From Rhizophagus irregularis (Eukaryota > Glomeromycota > Glomeromycetes > Glomerales > Glomeraceae): DNA of 64,000 nucleotides. Under the pieces are notes generated by a model, which saw only the letters and a program-made list of their open reading frames with translations, was not told the DNA's origin and ran no database searches. This document shows positions 22,671-34,015 of this stretch, piece by piece; within the stretch, counting starts at the first letter, position 1; each line of letters begins with the position of its first letter. The position numbers were made by a program, and so were the translations under genes. Location of the stretch: contig NC_089444.1 in the NCBI RefSeq assembly GCF_026210795.1, forward strand, positions 1,540,501-1,604,500. The letters are read 5' to 3'.

Positions 22671-23224
22671 AAAAAAAATAATTATATTATTTTGCACGAG
22701 TTTGTATATTATATACTGTATATGCATTTTTCTGCTAATAAAATTTGTGATTATACACATACATCATTTCCACATATATTATAAGCGCCAAAAATAATTT
22801 TTTTGGTAACGGCAATCAAAAAATGATTTCCGTCTCCTGAAGTAACATAGCTTTATATTCCGATCATATTAATAGATCGTTCGCAGAGATAGAAAGTCTT
22901 TCGGCAAGAATTTTAGGTGATCATGACGAAGATTTTTCATCCTTTATGCTTTCACAGTTACTATTCGGATTTTATTATGATAATTGAAGATAATAAGCTC
23001 GTTCTCCAAAATATTCAAAATAAAAAATAAATAATCACGTGATTTTACTGACGGTCGTCAGCGAAAGTTTGCCAAGAAAAATTTTTATTAATACATGCAA
23101 AAATAGATACAAAGAAAGGTTCGGAACTTTGCCCGGGATACATATGAAAAAATAAATACATAAGTTTGGGTCGTAACCCGTAATACATGACGAAGTTTCT
23201 ACATTTCCCTATCTGTCCTAAATT
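22671..23224. other. Intergenic stretch without a recognised gene
   Basis: No conserved coding block is seen. A CACGTG motif is at 23036-23041. The rest is A/T rich. Confidence 0.4.
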
Positions 23225-24423
23225 CTAATTCAATTTTCCTGCGATGTTGCTTAATGACTTTACCCTTTTTACTCCACTTTGCAAAGCTTCCACCGGCTTC
23301 TGTGCCTTCTCCAATATCCATACAATATGTCCGAGGTCCTTTTCTACCTTAGCTTGCAAATTCTCATCTTTGTACACAACGGTCATTGGTTCCGATAGAT
23401 TAAACAACTTCCCTCATTATCTAGCGAACATTCCATAAAATACCATTCGGATGCATCGGTAACAATCCCAAAACATCCTGTCCATTATCGATTTCATCTG
23501 CCTTGCGTTTACGTGACAAAGTTGATTCCATCTGCACAGACACCTGGGCAAATCCCTTCATAAAATCTTCCTTCTTAACTTCGATTACACCAAGGACTCT
23601 ACCCGTCGAACGACACTTTACTGCATAATCGAGGTTCCCTTGTCCATTTCGATCCTCGATAAGTTTTCCGGTATGAGTTGAAATTATTGTTGTAGAGCGA
23701 GACCCCGGAGAAAGGTTTTGAATGGCTTCATAACATATGTTTCTGTCGTCACTATTTACTTATGGGGTATGTCCCGTGTTGCGCCTAGACCTTCTTTCAC
23801 ATTTTCTCACATTTGTTCGGGAAAAAAGAGGTGCTGGTTAGCATGTATATTTTCTTTTCGATAAATGCGAAATTAATTTGTCGCACAGACCTTTCATCTT
23901 ACAGATCTTGTGATGTGACAGGTGAGACGACATGCGATCAGGTGAGAGGTATTGCTGGCGATTCTCCTGCTCGGCCTTCCGGACCTGCCTGAAGTTTCCA
24001 ATCTACCTCGTATATTGCGATCGACTAGAATAGTGATCTAGTCGAGTCATAACAAAAATACATACCTGGCCTCTTTCAAAATTCGGAGGAGAATTCTTCA
24101 AAGTACTCCTATAATACTTCTTTTACGTCCGGTCTTGTTACGAGACGCGCAGGCTGTCTAAAAAAAAACAAATGAATACCAAAACTATCTGGTCAGTCGC
24201 GGGTATTATGTAAGAATAACCAATAATTCGGTCTCTACTTACATAATAGGCTCGAGTGAGCCTTAGGAACTTGTCGTTGCCAGTGAAATTCGATTGATTT
24301 GTTAGAAAATTTTATCAGCCACTTCTTCCCAGAAAGCTGATGTATATTATGATATTCTTCACTTCAATTTTTTCGCTCGTCTATGAGTATACGAATTTCT
24401 TGGTCATTCCAATCGTTAGACAT
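23225..24423 (-). pseudogene. Myb/SANT-like head plus PD-(D/E)XK-like nuclease, degenerate
   Basis: The minus-strand ATG at 24423 opens with MSNDWNDQEIRILIDERKN, then a stop and frame changes through EEYHNIH and NFTGNDKFLRLTRAYYV. This is the trihelix Myb/SANT-like DNA-binding pattern (W-x-D-x-E-I, F-T-G). About 500 bp later, after a linker with stops, AIQNLSPGSRSTTIISTHTG then GQGNLDYAVKCR, GRVLGVIEVKKEDFMKGFAQ and QMESTLSRKRKADEID follow. A final frame (23225-23407) gives FNLSEPMTVVYKDENLQAKV and LGHIVWILEKAQKP. The D in LDYAV and the I-E-V-K-K strand match a PD-(D/E)XK core. Multiple stops and indels make it a pseudogene. That the two parts were one gene is inferred from strand, order and spacing. 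Confidence 0.5.
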
Positions 24424-24981
24424 TGTAAATATTCCAAAAAATCCTGGCCAAATATATATTTTTATCCTCCGGTATGATTTACAACAGGGAATCTTTCATC
24501 TTTTTTCTGAGCAATATGATGAAAAAGGGAGCATAACGTGATTTTTTGTATCGATACAGCGTAATAATTATTTTAATTATTCTCTCCAGGATAACATATT
24601 TATTTCTTACTCTTCTAGTATGACTGTAATTTTGCTATACTGTAAATTTTATGTAATGATGATGATCACGATCACATAAAGAATTATTTAATATAAAAAC
24701 GGAGGAAAGATGGTAAATAAAAACTTTTTGTTATACTCCGCTAAATTAATACGCGAAAACGTCATATAATCCACAAATCTGTATTTTTATAAGTTTTAAA
24801 CAATATACGAATAAAAAAATGACTCGATTATACGAAAATTTAATCAGTTTTATTAACATTATTAAATAAAAAGTAAGAAAAAAACTAAATAAATAAATAT
24901 CAATATCAAATGCAAAATGCAATGTCTATTATGGACATTAATTATAAATTTAAGTAATATGCAAGATTAAAAAAAAAATGT
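24424..24981. other. Intergenic spacer, 3' side of SIL1
   Basis: No coding block recognised. A/T rich, and presumably includes the SIL1 3' untranslated region and polyadenylation signals (several AATAAA-like runs at 24800-24900). Confidence 0.4.
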
Positions 24982-26435
24982 TTAAGATGAATCAAATCCA
25001 AATTGAATTCTAACTTGATTAATTAATTTAAAATAATCTTCTAAATAATCTTCTCCCTTTGATTCAATTCCTTCTTTAATTAGCCAATCATTAAATCCAT
25101 TTTGTGGCGGACATGAACTAGAATATTGACTTTTTATCATTGAAATTCCTTTGAGTATTTTTTCTTTTGAATCAAAGTCGACTTCATTCGAGTTTCCTTT
25201 ATCATCAAATAAAGTGTCTTGAAATTGTTTACACCATACTCCTATAATATCTGCAATTTGATCGATTGCGTCATAATTTTGATCTTGTTCAAAAAAGCCA
25301 GTATTTTGCCCTACTTTTATCATATTTGGATCTATAAAATCCGTTACGAATAAAGCACACTTTGCACGAAATTCATTATCTAATTTATTTTCGTATAAAT
25401 CTGAAAGCCGTTGCAATCCATTATTATCCTTGATGGATTGAATCGCATTTTGGTTTCCGCGCACCATACTCGATAACGCATATATAAGCCGAATTGATAC
25501 TTTTGTATCAGTTTCGGTTGATAAATTATCTAAAAGTCGAGTTACAATTCTCAAATGTTTTACATCGTCTTGTGCTATAGGATTGTTCTAACAAAAAAAA
25601 AAATTAATATTATGAATCAGAGTAAATACCTAATATGCATACATATAAAGTTCTTTATCCTTACCTGCATTGCGGTCCCAATAACAATTGCTGCTCTTTC
25701 CTTTATTTGAGAAGATTCATGATCTAAAAGTTCAAGTATAGATTTTATACCTTGATCTTTGGCAAATTTAATTCCAAAATCTAATTCATGAACTAGTTCT
25801 TCTAATCCATCTAAAGCCGAAATTAAACCTTGTATAGACGAATTATTTTGTAATTGTGAAATATAAATTTCAAATTGAGCATGATCTGAGTTTGGAATAC
25901 GAAGATTTTCTTTATGTCTCGATGTAATAATTGGAAGTGAAAAATTATCGACTTTAGAATCTTGATGAAATCTTAAATCGGAATCTTTGTCTAATTCATT
26001 ATCATGATTAATCTCTTCTTGATTTATTGGATCCCCATTTTCATCAATAACTATTACTTCTGAAGATTCATGATCATTTGGATCAAGTATTTTTGCGTAT
26101 TTCTTTCCAGTACTAAAGTCTATTTTAACATGCAAACCTAAATAAAATAGTTCAAAAAAAAAAAATACATATATATTCAAAAGTTAAAAAAAAAAAATCA
26201 AATCAGCATATATATTTTAAAAAAGTTTTATTCCAGTACCTGGAGGTATTTCTTGTCCCTCACGTACTTCTTGAAATTCCTCTGTTGCGACAAACTCTTT
26301 TGGATAACATTCGTTTCCCTTACATATTTTATTGTTTGTTTCTAAAGAAGAAACAAAAAGGAATAGGAAAATAATTAAAAATACACAAATAAAAAGTAAA
26401 TATAATGATTTTTTCGTAAGTATTTTCGTTAACAT
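24982..26435 (-). CDS. SIL1: SIL1, nucleotide-exchange factor for the ER Hsp70 BiP/Kar2
   Basis: Three exons, 26240-26435, 25665-26137 and 24982-25587, total 1275 nt or 424 residues. The N-terminus has a long hydrophobic signal or anchor (LYLLFICVFLIIFLFLFVSS). Then comes the Sil1 signature: ICKGNECYPKEFVATEEFQE, GQEIPPG, LHVKIDFSTGKKYAKI. The C-terminal half is an armadillo-like helical repeat (GLISALDGLEELVHELDFGI; SQIKERAAIVIGTAMQNNP; IYALSSMVRGNQNAI). Sil1 promotes ADP release from BiP in the ER lumen. The protein ends FGFDSS with no HDEL/KDEL-like signal, so retention may depend on the uncleaved N-terminal segment or on BiP binding. All introns are GT-AG and keep frame. Confidence 0.9.
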
Positions 26436-27260
26436 GACTGTTTAAGATAAAAAGAAAGAAATTAAAAGAATAATCGATTTCTTATATTTTTTTTATATTT
26501 TTTATATTTTTTATATAATATGTGGTGAACTCTGATTTGTCAGATTTATCATATAGCATTAACGTTGATAACAAATGAAAAATATCCAAGTATTTACTTG
26601 TCCAAGTGCGTCTATAAAAACTAAACAATACATAATTGATAAAAACTTTTGGGGATAATTATGACAACATTTTTATAGACATTTGATTTCAATCGAACTG
26701 TCGCAGCAATATTTAATAAAGAACACTACCAAAAATTCTCGATAACGTGACTTCTTTTGTCGCCGGTCACGTTACTGATTAGCGGTCAGGGTACCCTTAG
26801 TTCATTCTTTGAATTAATAAAATTTTAATATAGTTAACTAAATAATGTTTTAAGAAATGAGAACTTGGGAATGATTTTCAAAAGGAGTATATTATTACGA
26901 ACCATGATTAAACTTATAGTGGATGGAGCTGCATTTTACGCTTTACCGTTTTACTCAGAGCCAGCTTACTGTTCTATCTTTTAGTCATCTGCGTATATTT
27001 CCTTAAACATAATTTATTGGTTAATTACTATCCTTGTTTCCTGCTCAAAAATCATTACTAGAAATCCTCAGTATCATAATTCTGCGGATTTTTTCGCTTG
27101 TTAATAGATCACTTAGGAGTCAGTTTATTGGTTGATGATCGACGGCCTAACGTAGCTTACTAATGAATATTACAATTTTTATATATAATGCTTATTTATT
27201 TTTATGGGGTATTATAAACTAAAAATACTTTTTTAATAATAATGATGATAATTTTTTTTT
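26436..27260. other. Intergenic region between SIL1 and POLL
   Basis: 825 bp with no recognised coding block. It contains the SIL1 promoter side (T-rich tract at 26480-26520) and the 3' end of the polymerase gene. Confidence 0.4.
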
Positions 27261-30200
27261 TCAACAGTTTCTTTCATTTGGTGGACTAATAATGATAAAA
27301 TTTGAAAGAAATAAGAATTAAGGGCATGAAACAATTATAAATCGATTTTGAAACTCAAAATATTTACCGCCATGGAACTCCTAATGCGTCACATATTTCT
27401 TTTTCGGTTTTTTGAGCAATTATTTTGCCTTCAGAGTATTTGATTCCGTCACGCCCACGCGAAACATTCATAAATAATCCATGTTGATTTAAGCACATTT
27501 TCTTTTTTCGGGCCATTAACCTCATACTTCTGTTGAATATATCGTTACCAGTATACGATAATAACGCCGCACCCATTTCATTATATGGTACCATAAATAT
27601 ATCTATTAAGAGTAGATGATAAGTCAACATTGTAAAAAATTGACGGCTATAACACTGTTATATAACTGTTATATACCTAAACGTCTGTGTACTCCTTCGG
27701 GTAATTTACAAATTCCCATGAATTTTGCGGAAAGACTCTCTCCATTATGTTGTACTAATTCATGTGTTAAAAATCCTTGATCACGTAAAATTTCAACTAG
27801 CCTTGACAAGACGCCTAAATAATTATTGAGGAAAACTTAATATTTTTTTTTATAAAATATTTTAAATGTAAATAATTACCAAGATGAGTCGTGCCGTCAG
27901 AATCGTTCCTTGTTATCATTATATCAACATCTCCACAGTCTGGATTTCCTCTTCTATAAGACCCTCCCGTAATACACTCTAATTTGGGATCTATTGATAG
28001 TGCAGCACGTGTTACCCATTCTGATATCTTCGTTACTTCATCTCTTGGTATCCTTTTTTGCAAGTCCTATTAAATTACAAATAAATATAAATTATATAAA
28101 GAAGATGATAAAGGATTGAAGAATTAAACTTACATCATAATACAATATGCCCGATATTTGATTACGCGTTAATTTTTCATCTTTCAGTACGTCTTCAAAG
28201 GTTCTATATCCTTTTACATACCATTTCATAGCGATTGATGGCCCAACACCTGTTGAATATTAAGAGTTATTATAAGTTAGATAATATATCAACATAATAT
28301 TTTATAGTCTTAAACCTACCATAAACGTTGCCAAATTTTTTGATTATGTCATCGCCTTCCGAGAAACTATCTATCCTTTTTAAATTTCCAGTATCAATTA
28401 TCTCTGCAATCTACGAAGAAAATAAATCAGTATATCTTTCTTTCAGAAATTAATTTTAATAAATGCTTCATACTTTCTCAGCAGTGCGTAGCCCTATTCC
28501 AGGAATTTTTTTAGCTTCTTCGTATGAAGTAATTGGTTTTTTATATTTCTTGATAGCAGATATTGCTTTACGATAACTGAGAATCCTCCATTCATCTTTC
28601 ATTCGAGTATAGTGATCCAATAATACTTGCAGCTTTTATCAAAAAGTGATATTTTTAAAAAATAATTCCAGTGATTTAAGTGATTTACATATATTTACCT
28701 TTTCGATTATTAGTTTATTTGGGTTATTATTAGTCTCCCCATAACTATGGCTATGCATACATGCAAAGGAATTTTGTCCTCGGAAATTCTATAATAAAAA
28801 TGACCTTTAATATTAAAAAAATGAATGAAATTAAATCAAATCAAATAATAACCTTCGCTTTAAAGGATGAAGTTTTAGTTTCAGTGCTGTTATTTGTTTG
28901 TTCATTGGTTTCCCCAGAATTCGTTTCAGAGTTGTTGGAATCTGTCACTACTTCCTCATTTAAATTCTCAATTTCCTCATTTAAATCAGTAGTTGTATTG
29001 TTGCTTTGTGTGCTTTCGTCATCATCTCCTTCGTCATCAACGTAAAGTCCCTATTAAAAAAAAGAAAAAAAGAAAATTATTTTAAATCACAAATTATTTA
29101 AATTTTTAATAATTAATTAAATACTAACAGCTTCTACAAGTCGTTTTGTTTCTGCAATCATTTCCGACAGCGGATCATCACTCATTACATTACAAGTAGT
29201 ATCATTATTGGTAGAGTCTGTAAAGGATGTATCGTTATTTATATTTGATTCTAAGGATGAAACACATTCTTGTATAATATCTGAAGATAAAGGTTTTGGA
29301 GAATATATGCGTCTTTTCTTATCGGGCGTTTCGTGGTTTTCTAAGTTGGTTTCTTGTTTTTCAGCTTTTTGTTCGTCATGAGGTCTTTTCAAATTTTGTG
29401 TTTGTGAGCTTGAAGCGATATTTGTATCATTGGATTCTTCCGTATATAAAACTGCATAAGATTTAGTATCCCTCAGTTTTCCAAGCTATAAAATAATATA
29501 TATATATAAATTATTTATAATTGTCAAAATGATGATCATCAAAATCAGTTCAAGAAACGATTAAAATTTACCATAATTGATTCGGATATCCAATCGGGTT
29601 TAATGATTGCAGCATCCTATTAATTTTTCAAAAGTTTTAATCGAAAAAACATTATTCTAAAAATAAATTATATTTTTTTTTTAAATAATTTACCTTAAAA
29701 TTTTTTAATTTTCGAATACCAAACATTGATACCAACTGATTTCCATTTAATTCCGTTATAACATGTGTAACATTTTTTGCAGTTTCAATACTTTCTTCAA
29801 TAATTCCACCTTTATCTAAAACTTTTGATTTCATTAAACTCAAACGAACTTTATCAATTTTATTTGGTATAAATAAAATTCTCAATTTTGAAAACAATCC
29901 TTCTTCAGGTTTAGATGAATTATTAAAAAGTTCTAATAGGTTAGTATCATCATCATTTACAATATTCTTCTTTTTCCTTCCACGTTTTGGTTTAGGTAAA
30001 TCTTCTAATTGTGATTGTTGTTGTACTGTCTTTAATTGTGATAAATTTGGTAATAATTTTGATTTTGACGTATTTATAGTAGGATTTTTAATAATTTTAC
30101 GAGATTTCTGTTGCTTTTTTGTTACATCTCCAGATTTAACATTATTATTTGGTACTACAAATTCATAAACAGCTTTTTTACGATCATTTATGGATTTGGA

Positions 30201-30530
30201 CAATACAGAGAACGAAGAAACTTTTGACGGAAGACCGGCACCGACAGCACGGGGAGCAGCGTCACTTGATTTGACATCATTTTCCGCTTTAGAAGGTTTC
30301 TGTTTGGCTAATTCTTCTTTAGGATCATCCTCATCATCTACATTATCTAACATTGTGAAAGGATTAACTTCTTGAGATGATAATATATCAAGTGATTCCA
30401 TTTCACCTAAAAATGTTGAGTTTAAAGATGATGATACACGTTCCCTTTCCATATTATAGTCTTCATCTCTAAATGAGATCTCATCATGACGATTAAAGGT
30501 TGAATTGTCCTTTTTCGATTCTTGTGACAT
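27261..30530 (-). CDS. POLL: DNA polymerase lambda-type family X polymerase with BRCT domain
   Basis: A gap-filling polymerase of base excision repair and non-homologous end joining. Exon 1 (29694-30530, 279 residues) holds an acidic, serine-rich N-terminus, a basic PKPKRGRKKK cluster that may be a nuclear signal, and the start of a BRCT domain (LRILFIPNKIDKVRLSLMK; GGIIEES; VTHVIT). The BRCT continues in exon 2 (DAAIIKPDWISESI). A low-complexity S/T/N/E linker follows. The polymerase core has NNPNKLIIEKLQVLLDHYTR, ISSYEEAKKIPGIG-like TSYEEAKKIPGIGLRTAEKI, GNVYGVGPSIAMKWY, ITGGSYRRGNPDCGDVDIMI with the metal-binding aspartates, HRRLDIFMVPYNEMGAALLS, YTGNDIFNRSMR, and the end GVPWRPPNERNC. The last residues lie on a 25-nt terminal exon (27261-27285). 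Without it the protein would stop at a TAA just after VPWR. About 700 residues, intact. Confidence 0.92.
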
Positions 30531-32901
30531 AATTTATAGCTAGTTTCGAAAGAAAATAAATAAGAAAATGTAAATTTGTGTAAGATAATTTATAACTCGA
30601 ACTCGAAAGATCGTTCTTTGTACTCTTTAATAGAATATATTAAACCTACAATGATGCTGCGCCAGTCATATGATGATATTTGATACTCACACTGTAACAG
30701 TTAAAGTCAAAGAAATTAAAAATAAGGTGAGATAAGATAAAATATGAAATAAAGAAACAATTTCAAAAGTTCTTAATTTACCTAAAAAAAGTAAAAAAAA
30801 GAATCTATCTTTTTGACAAAGTTTATTTTTTTTTTATGACCGACGATGACTGACAGTTGAGCTTATATTTATAAGTGATTTTAGACAAATGAATCACTTG
30901 ATCAAGTAACAATGTTCCACTATGTTCTTAACAAGGTAGAATAATTGAGTATTATTGCGTAATATTTATACATTCAGTTTTTACTTATTTATTTTATTTG
31001 CTTATTTATTTACTTGTTTATTAATATTATTAATAAATTTCTTTATTTATAAAGGTCAAAATGATTTTAATTCCCTAAAAAATTAAAGCAGAGAATTCTT
31101 TAAAAATTAAAGCGGAGAAAATCTCCTAACTAGTTTTATTTAAAAAACCGCATACCTTTTTTAAATATAAAAAAAAAAAATTGATGAAAAAAAAAAATTA
31201 TCCTTTTTGAGTTTGAAATCAACGTGAACAATGCACAACCCATGCAAATTCCATGCCCTGTAACTTTTTACGCATGTTATCATTAAGTTATCGTCACCAT
31301 GAATTATGCAAGTTACCCACATATTTAAAATCAACATATTTAACATATTTTATTCTTTTTTTTTTTACTTTTTAAATAAAAAGTAAATGAAACACATGGA
31401 ACTCCTTCAAATAACACGTTTTTTCTTTATTCCCTTTTTTTAAAATAGTCTGCATTTGAACTCGGGCCGATACACGTCCGTGGTCCGTCATTTGAACCAA
31501 TTGAATTTTTAATAACGGCATACACCGAATCATATCAGTCATTTGAATCATAAAATTGACTGACTCAGTTAGACAAGAAAGTCATCATGTATGTCAAATA
31601 CAAAATGAGATCAACAAATTATTAAAACGGAAATGCGGAAATAGTGGTATCCAATCATCTTGGATTAAAATCCTCACGTGGTATAAAATCTTCACGTGGT
31701 ATGTGGTGAAGGATTTAAGCGATTGTTCCTTAGTTCATAATTTCTTTTTTTTTTTGAACAAAGTTCTTATTACAAGATAACAATAATAGACACACAAAAA
31801 ATTATGTGTCAAGATTTACTAAATTAAGGAGTGGGGGACAAGAGAGTATGTATTAGAAAGTCTACGTAGTAGAGAAAAACGTGTAACGTATTGTAATTAT
31901 TCCAAAGGTAAGGAAGAATAAGATAATTTAGTAATTTAAATGTGGGATTGTTCATATATATTATGTCATGCATATTTATTTGAGCCAAGTACAATATATA
32001 AAACAATTAGTTGTGGCTTAGAAAATTGAATTTGGATTTTGGAAATAATGTTATTGTAGTATCACTATGAATCATTTGAATAGAAATTACTACAACCATT
32101 GATTATTCTAGTAACATTGATTATTCATGATGAAGATAAAGAACAGAATCCATAATGTATGATGAGTTAAAACGAAGTTAAAGAGCAAAATCCGGAATGT
32201 TGAAGAGTAAAATCCGTGAAGTTAAAGAGCAGTATAAATTAAAAGAAAATTCTTAAGTATGATTCATCTCTTACGCAGATTTTTTTAATAGAATTTTATA
32301 AGAAATAGAGATGTATAAAACAAAAAATGGTTACATTTTACTGTTAGAACTGGAAAAACACAAATCATTAAAAACACAAATCGATTAATATAGTGTATAT
32401 TGTATTCTCACCACTGCAATAACATGTTCGAGAACACTTGTGTTGTTATATCACTGAAATTTTTCGTGATATAAATCAAAACTTTACGTCAACTCCAAAG
32501 CTTCTCTTCCAAAGTAAAGGGATTTAATGTTAAATTAACGTTAAATAATTTCGTAGTTTAATAGTTAGAAATTTCAATCAGTAGTGGGTTTACCTGCAAA
32601 GGATTACTTGATTAAAGCTTATTGAAAAAAAAAAATATGAAGATTATGAAGGGAACCATGTTATTAAATGAAGAACAAAAAAAAATGAACGTACCTTGAT
32701 ATAAAGATTCAAATAACATGTTTTACAATGTAAATGAAAAGATCAATAATTTCATTTAATAAATGCGACTAAAAATTAATGAAGAAATGTGAAAAATTTT
32801 TGGAATGATATCAGGGAATCAAATAAAAGAAACCAGGTATAAAGGTTCCTTTAAATACTTATTATATAACTTGGTTCGAATATTCCGTGATTTCCGTCTA
32901 T
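30531..32901. other. Large gene-poor spacer upstream of POLL
   Basis: No convincing gene on either strand. Two CACGTGGTAT motifs lie close together at 31676-31699, with further A/T-rich tracts. Confidence 0.4.
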
Positions 32902-34015
32902 TGGTTGCCCTCATTAAGTTAAATCGAGTATAAAGACTTAAATATATATATATAAGGAAGCTTTTCTAATTAATCCTTTTATTTTATTCTCATACAAAAT
33001 TGGTTCGGTCAATGGTCATCCTCTAAATTATATTTAAGAATCGAGTATAAAGTTTTTTATTCACTTAAAACATATATATAAGGAAGTTTTTCTAATTAAT
33101 TCTTTTATTTACTCGGTTGCCCTCTAAATTATATTTAAGAATCGAGTATAAGTTTTTATTTACTGAATATACACCGCTCGGTCTAGAGTTGGGCGCCGAA
33201 ACGTAGCAAATGCAGAAACTCTTTGCCGAAATCCCAAATCAAATTTTAGAGTTGAATTTCGGTAATAATTTGGAATTTTGGCATCAGTTTTGAATTTTCA
33301 GCAACAGTTTGGGATTTTAGCTAGTTTGGGATTTGGAATTTTCAACGATCATTATATTCCAAGAACTGAAATACTTTTGCTATACGGTTGATATATTTGC
33401 ATCCAATTTTAAGTTTCAACAATGGTCTGGAATTTCAGCAATGGTCCGCAACAGTTTGGGTTTTGGCAACCATTTGGGATCTTGGCAATAGTTTTATCTA
33501 TTGTCAAAATCTCAAACCAAAAGTATCCGGACATCTTCGGGATTTATAATAAATCATATGAAAATGGCTTTTTTTGAAATCTTCTGGTGATCGGAATATC
33601 TGAATATCACATGACATCTTATGATTTTCGAAGCTTAAATGGTTATAGTAATGTCAAAATTATATAAATTATATGAAGTTCCTATAATTATTCTTATAGA
33701 TAACTTTAAATCCACATGAATGAGTTTTTATTAATAATTTGATATATATTCCATATGCAACGTACATGATGCTATTATTACTTTGTGATTTAAAATTTTT
33801 TGGAATATTTTTTTCAAAGTATTTAACCAATTATCATAGCTTTATAAATAGTAGAATTTTAAGTAGTGGTTATATAAAAAAATAAAGTTATACAGGGTTT
33901 TTAAAAAAAATGGTTTTTCATATGTTTTACTAATAAACTTTTGACCGGACGGTGTATATATATATATAAGGAAGTTTTAATTTTTTATCTCACATACATA
34001 ACAAAACTACAAAAG
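32902..34015. repeat. Three tandem copies of a TATA-rich unit, the third split by a transposon
   Basis: The unit contains GGTTGCCCTC, AATCGAGTATAAAG, then TATATATAAGGAAG and CTAATTAAT-CTTTTATTT. Copies begin near 32902, 33015 and 33115. The third is interrupted at 33168, and its continuation TATATAAGGAAGTTTTAA resumes after 33958. The arrangement resembles a duplicated core-promoter region. No gene follows it directly. Confidence 0.65.
33168..33958. mobile_element. Non-autonomous Tc1/mariner-like element with TA target duplication
   Basis: Terminal inverted repeats TACACCGCTCGGTC (left, from 33170) and GACCGGACGGTGTA (right, to 33956) match at 13 of 14 positions and are flanked by TA on both sides. 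Length about 787 bp. The interior has no transposase coding. It is filled by degenerate TTTGGGATTTTGGCAACAG-like repeats (33240-33500). Insertion is supported by the interrupted tandem copy around it. Confidence 0.75.

Noticed and set aside
28761-29045. Plus-strand open frame rich in serine and valine
   Set aside because: Antisense of the acidic S/T/N/E linker of the polymerase lambda gene.
30190-30375. Plus-strand open frame
   Set aside because: Antisense of the polymerase lambda first exon.
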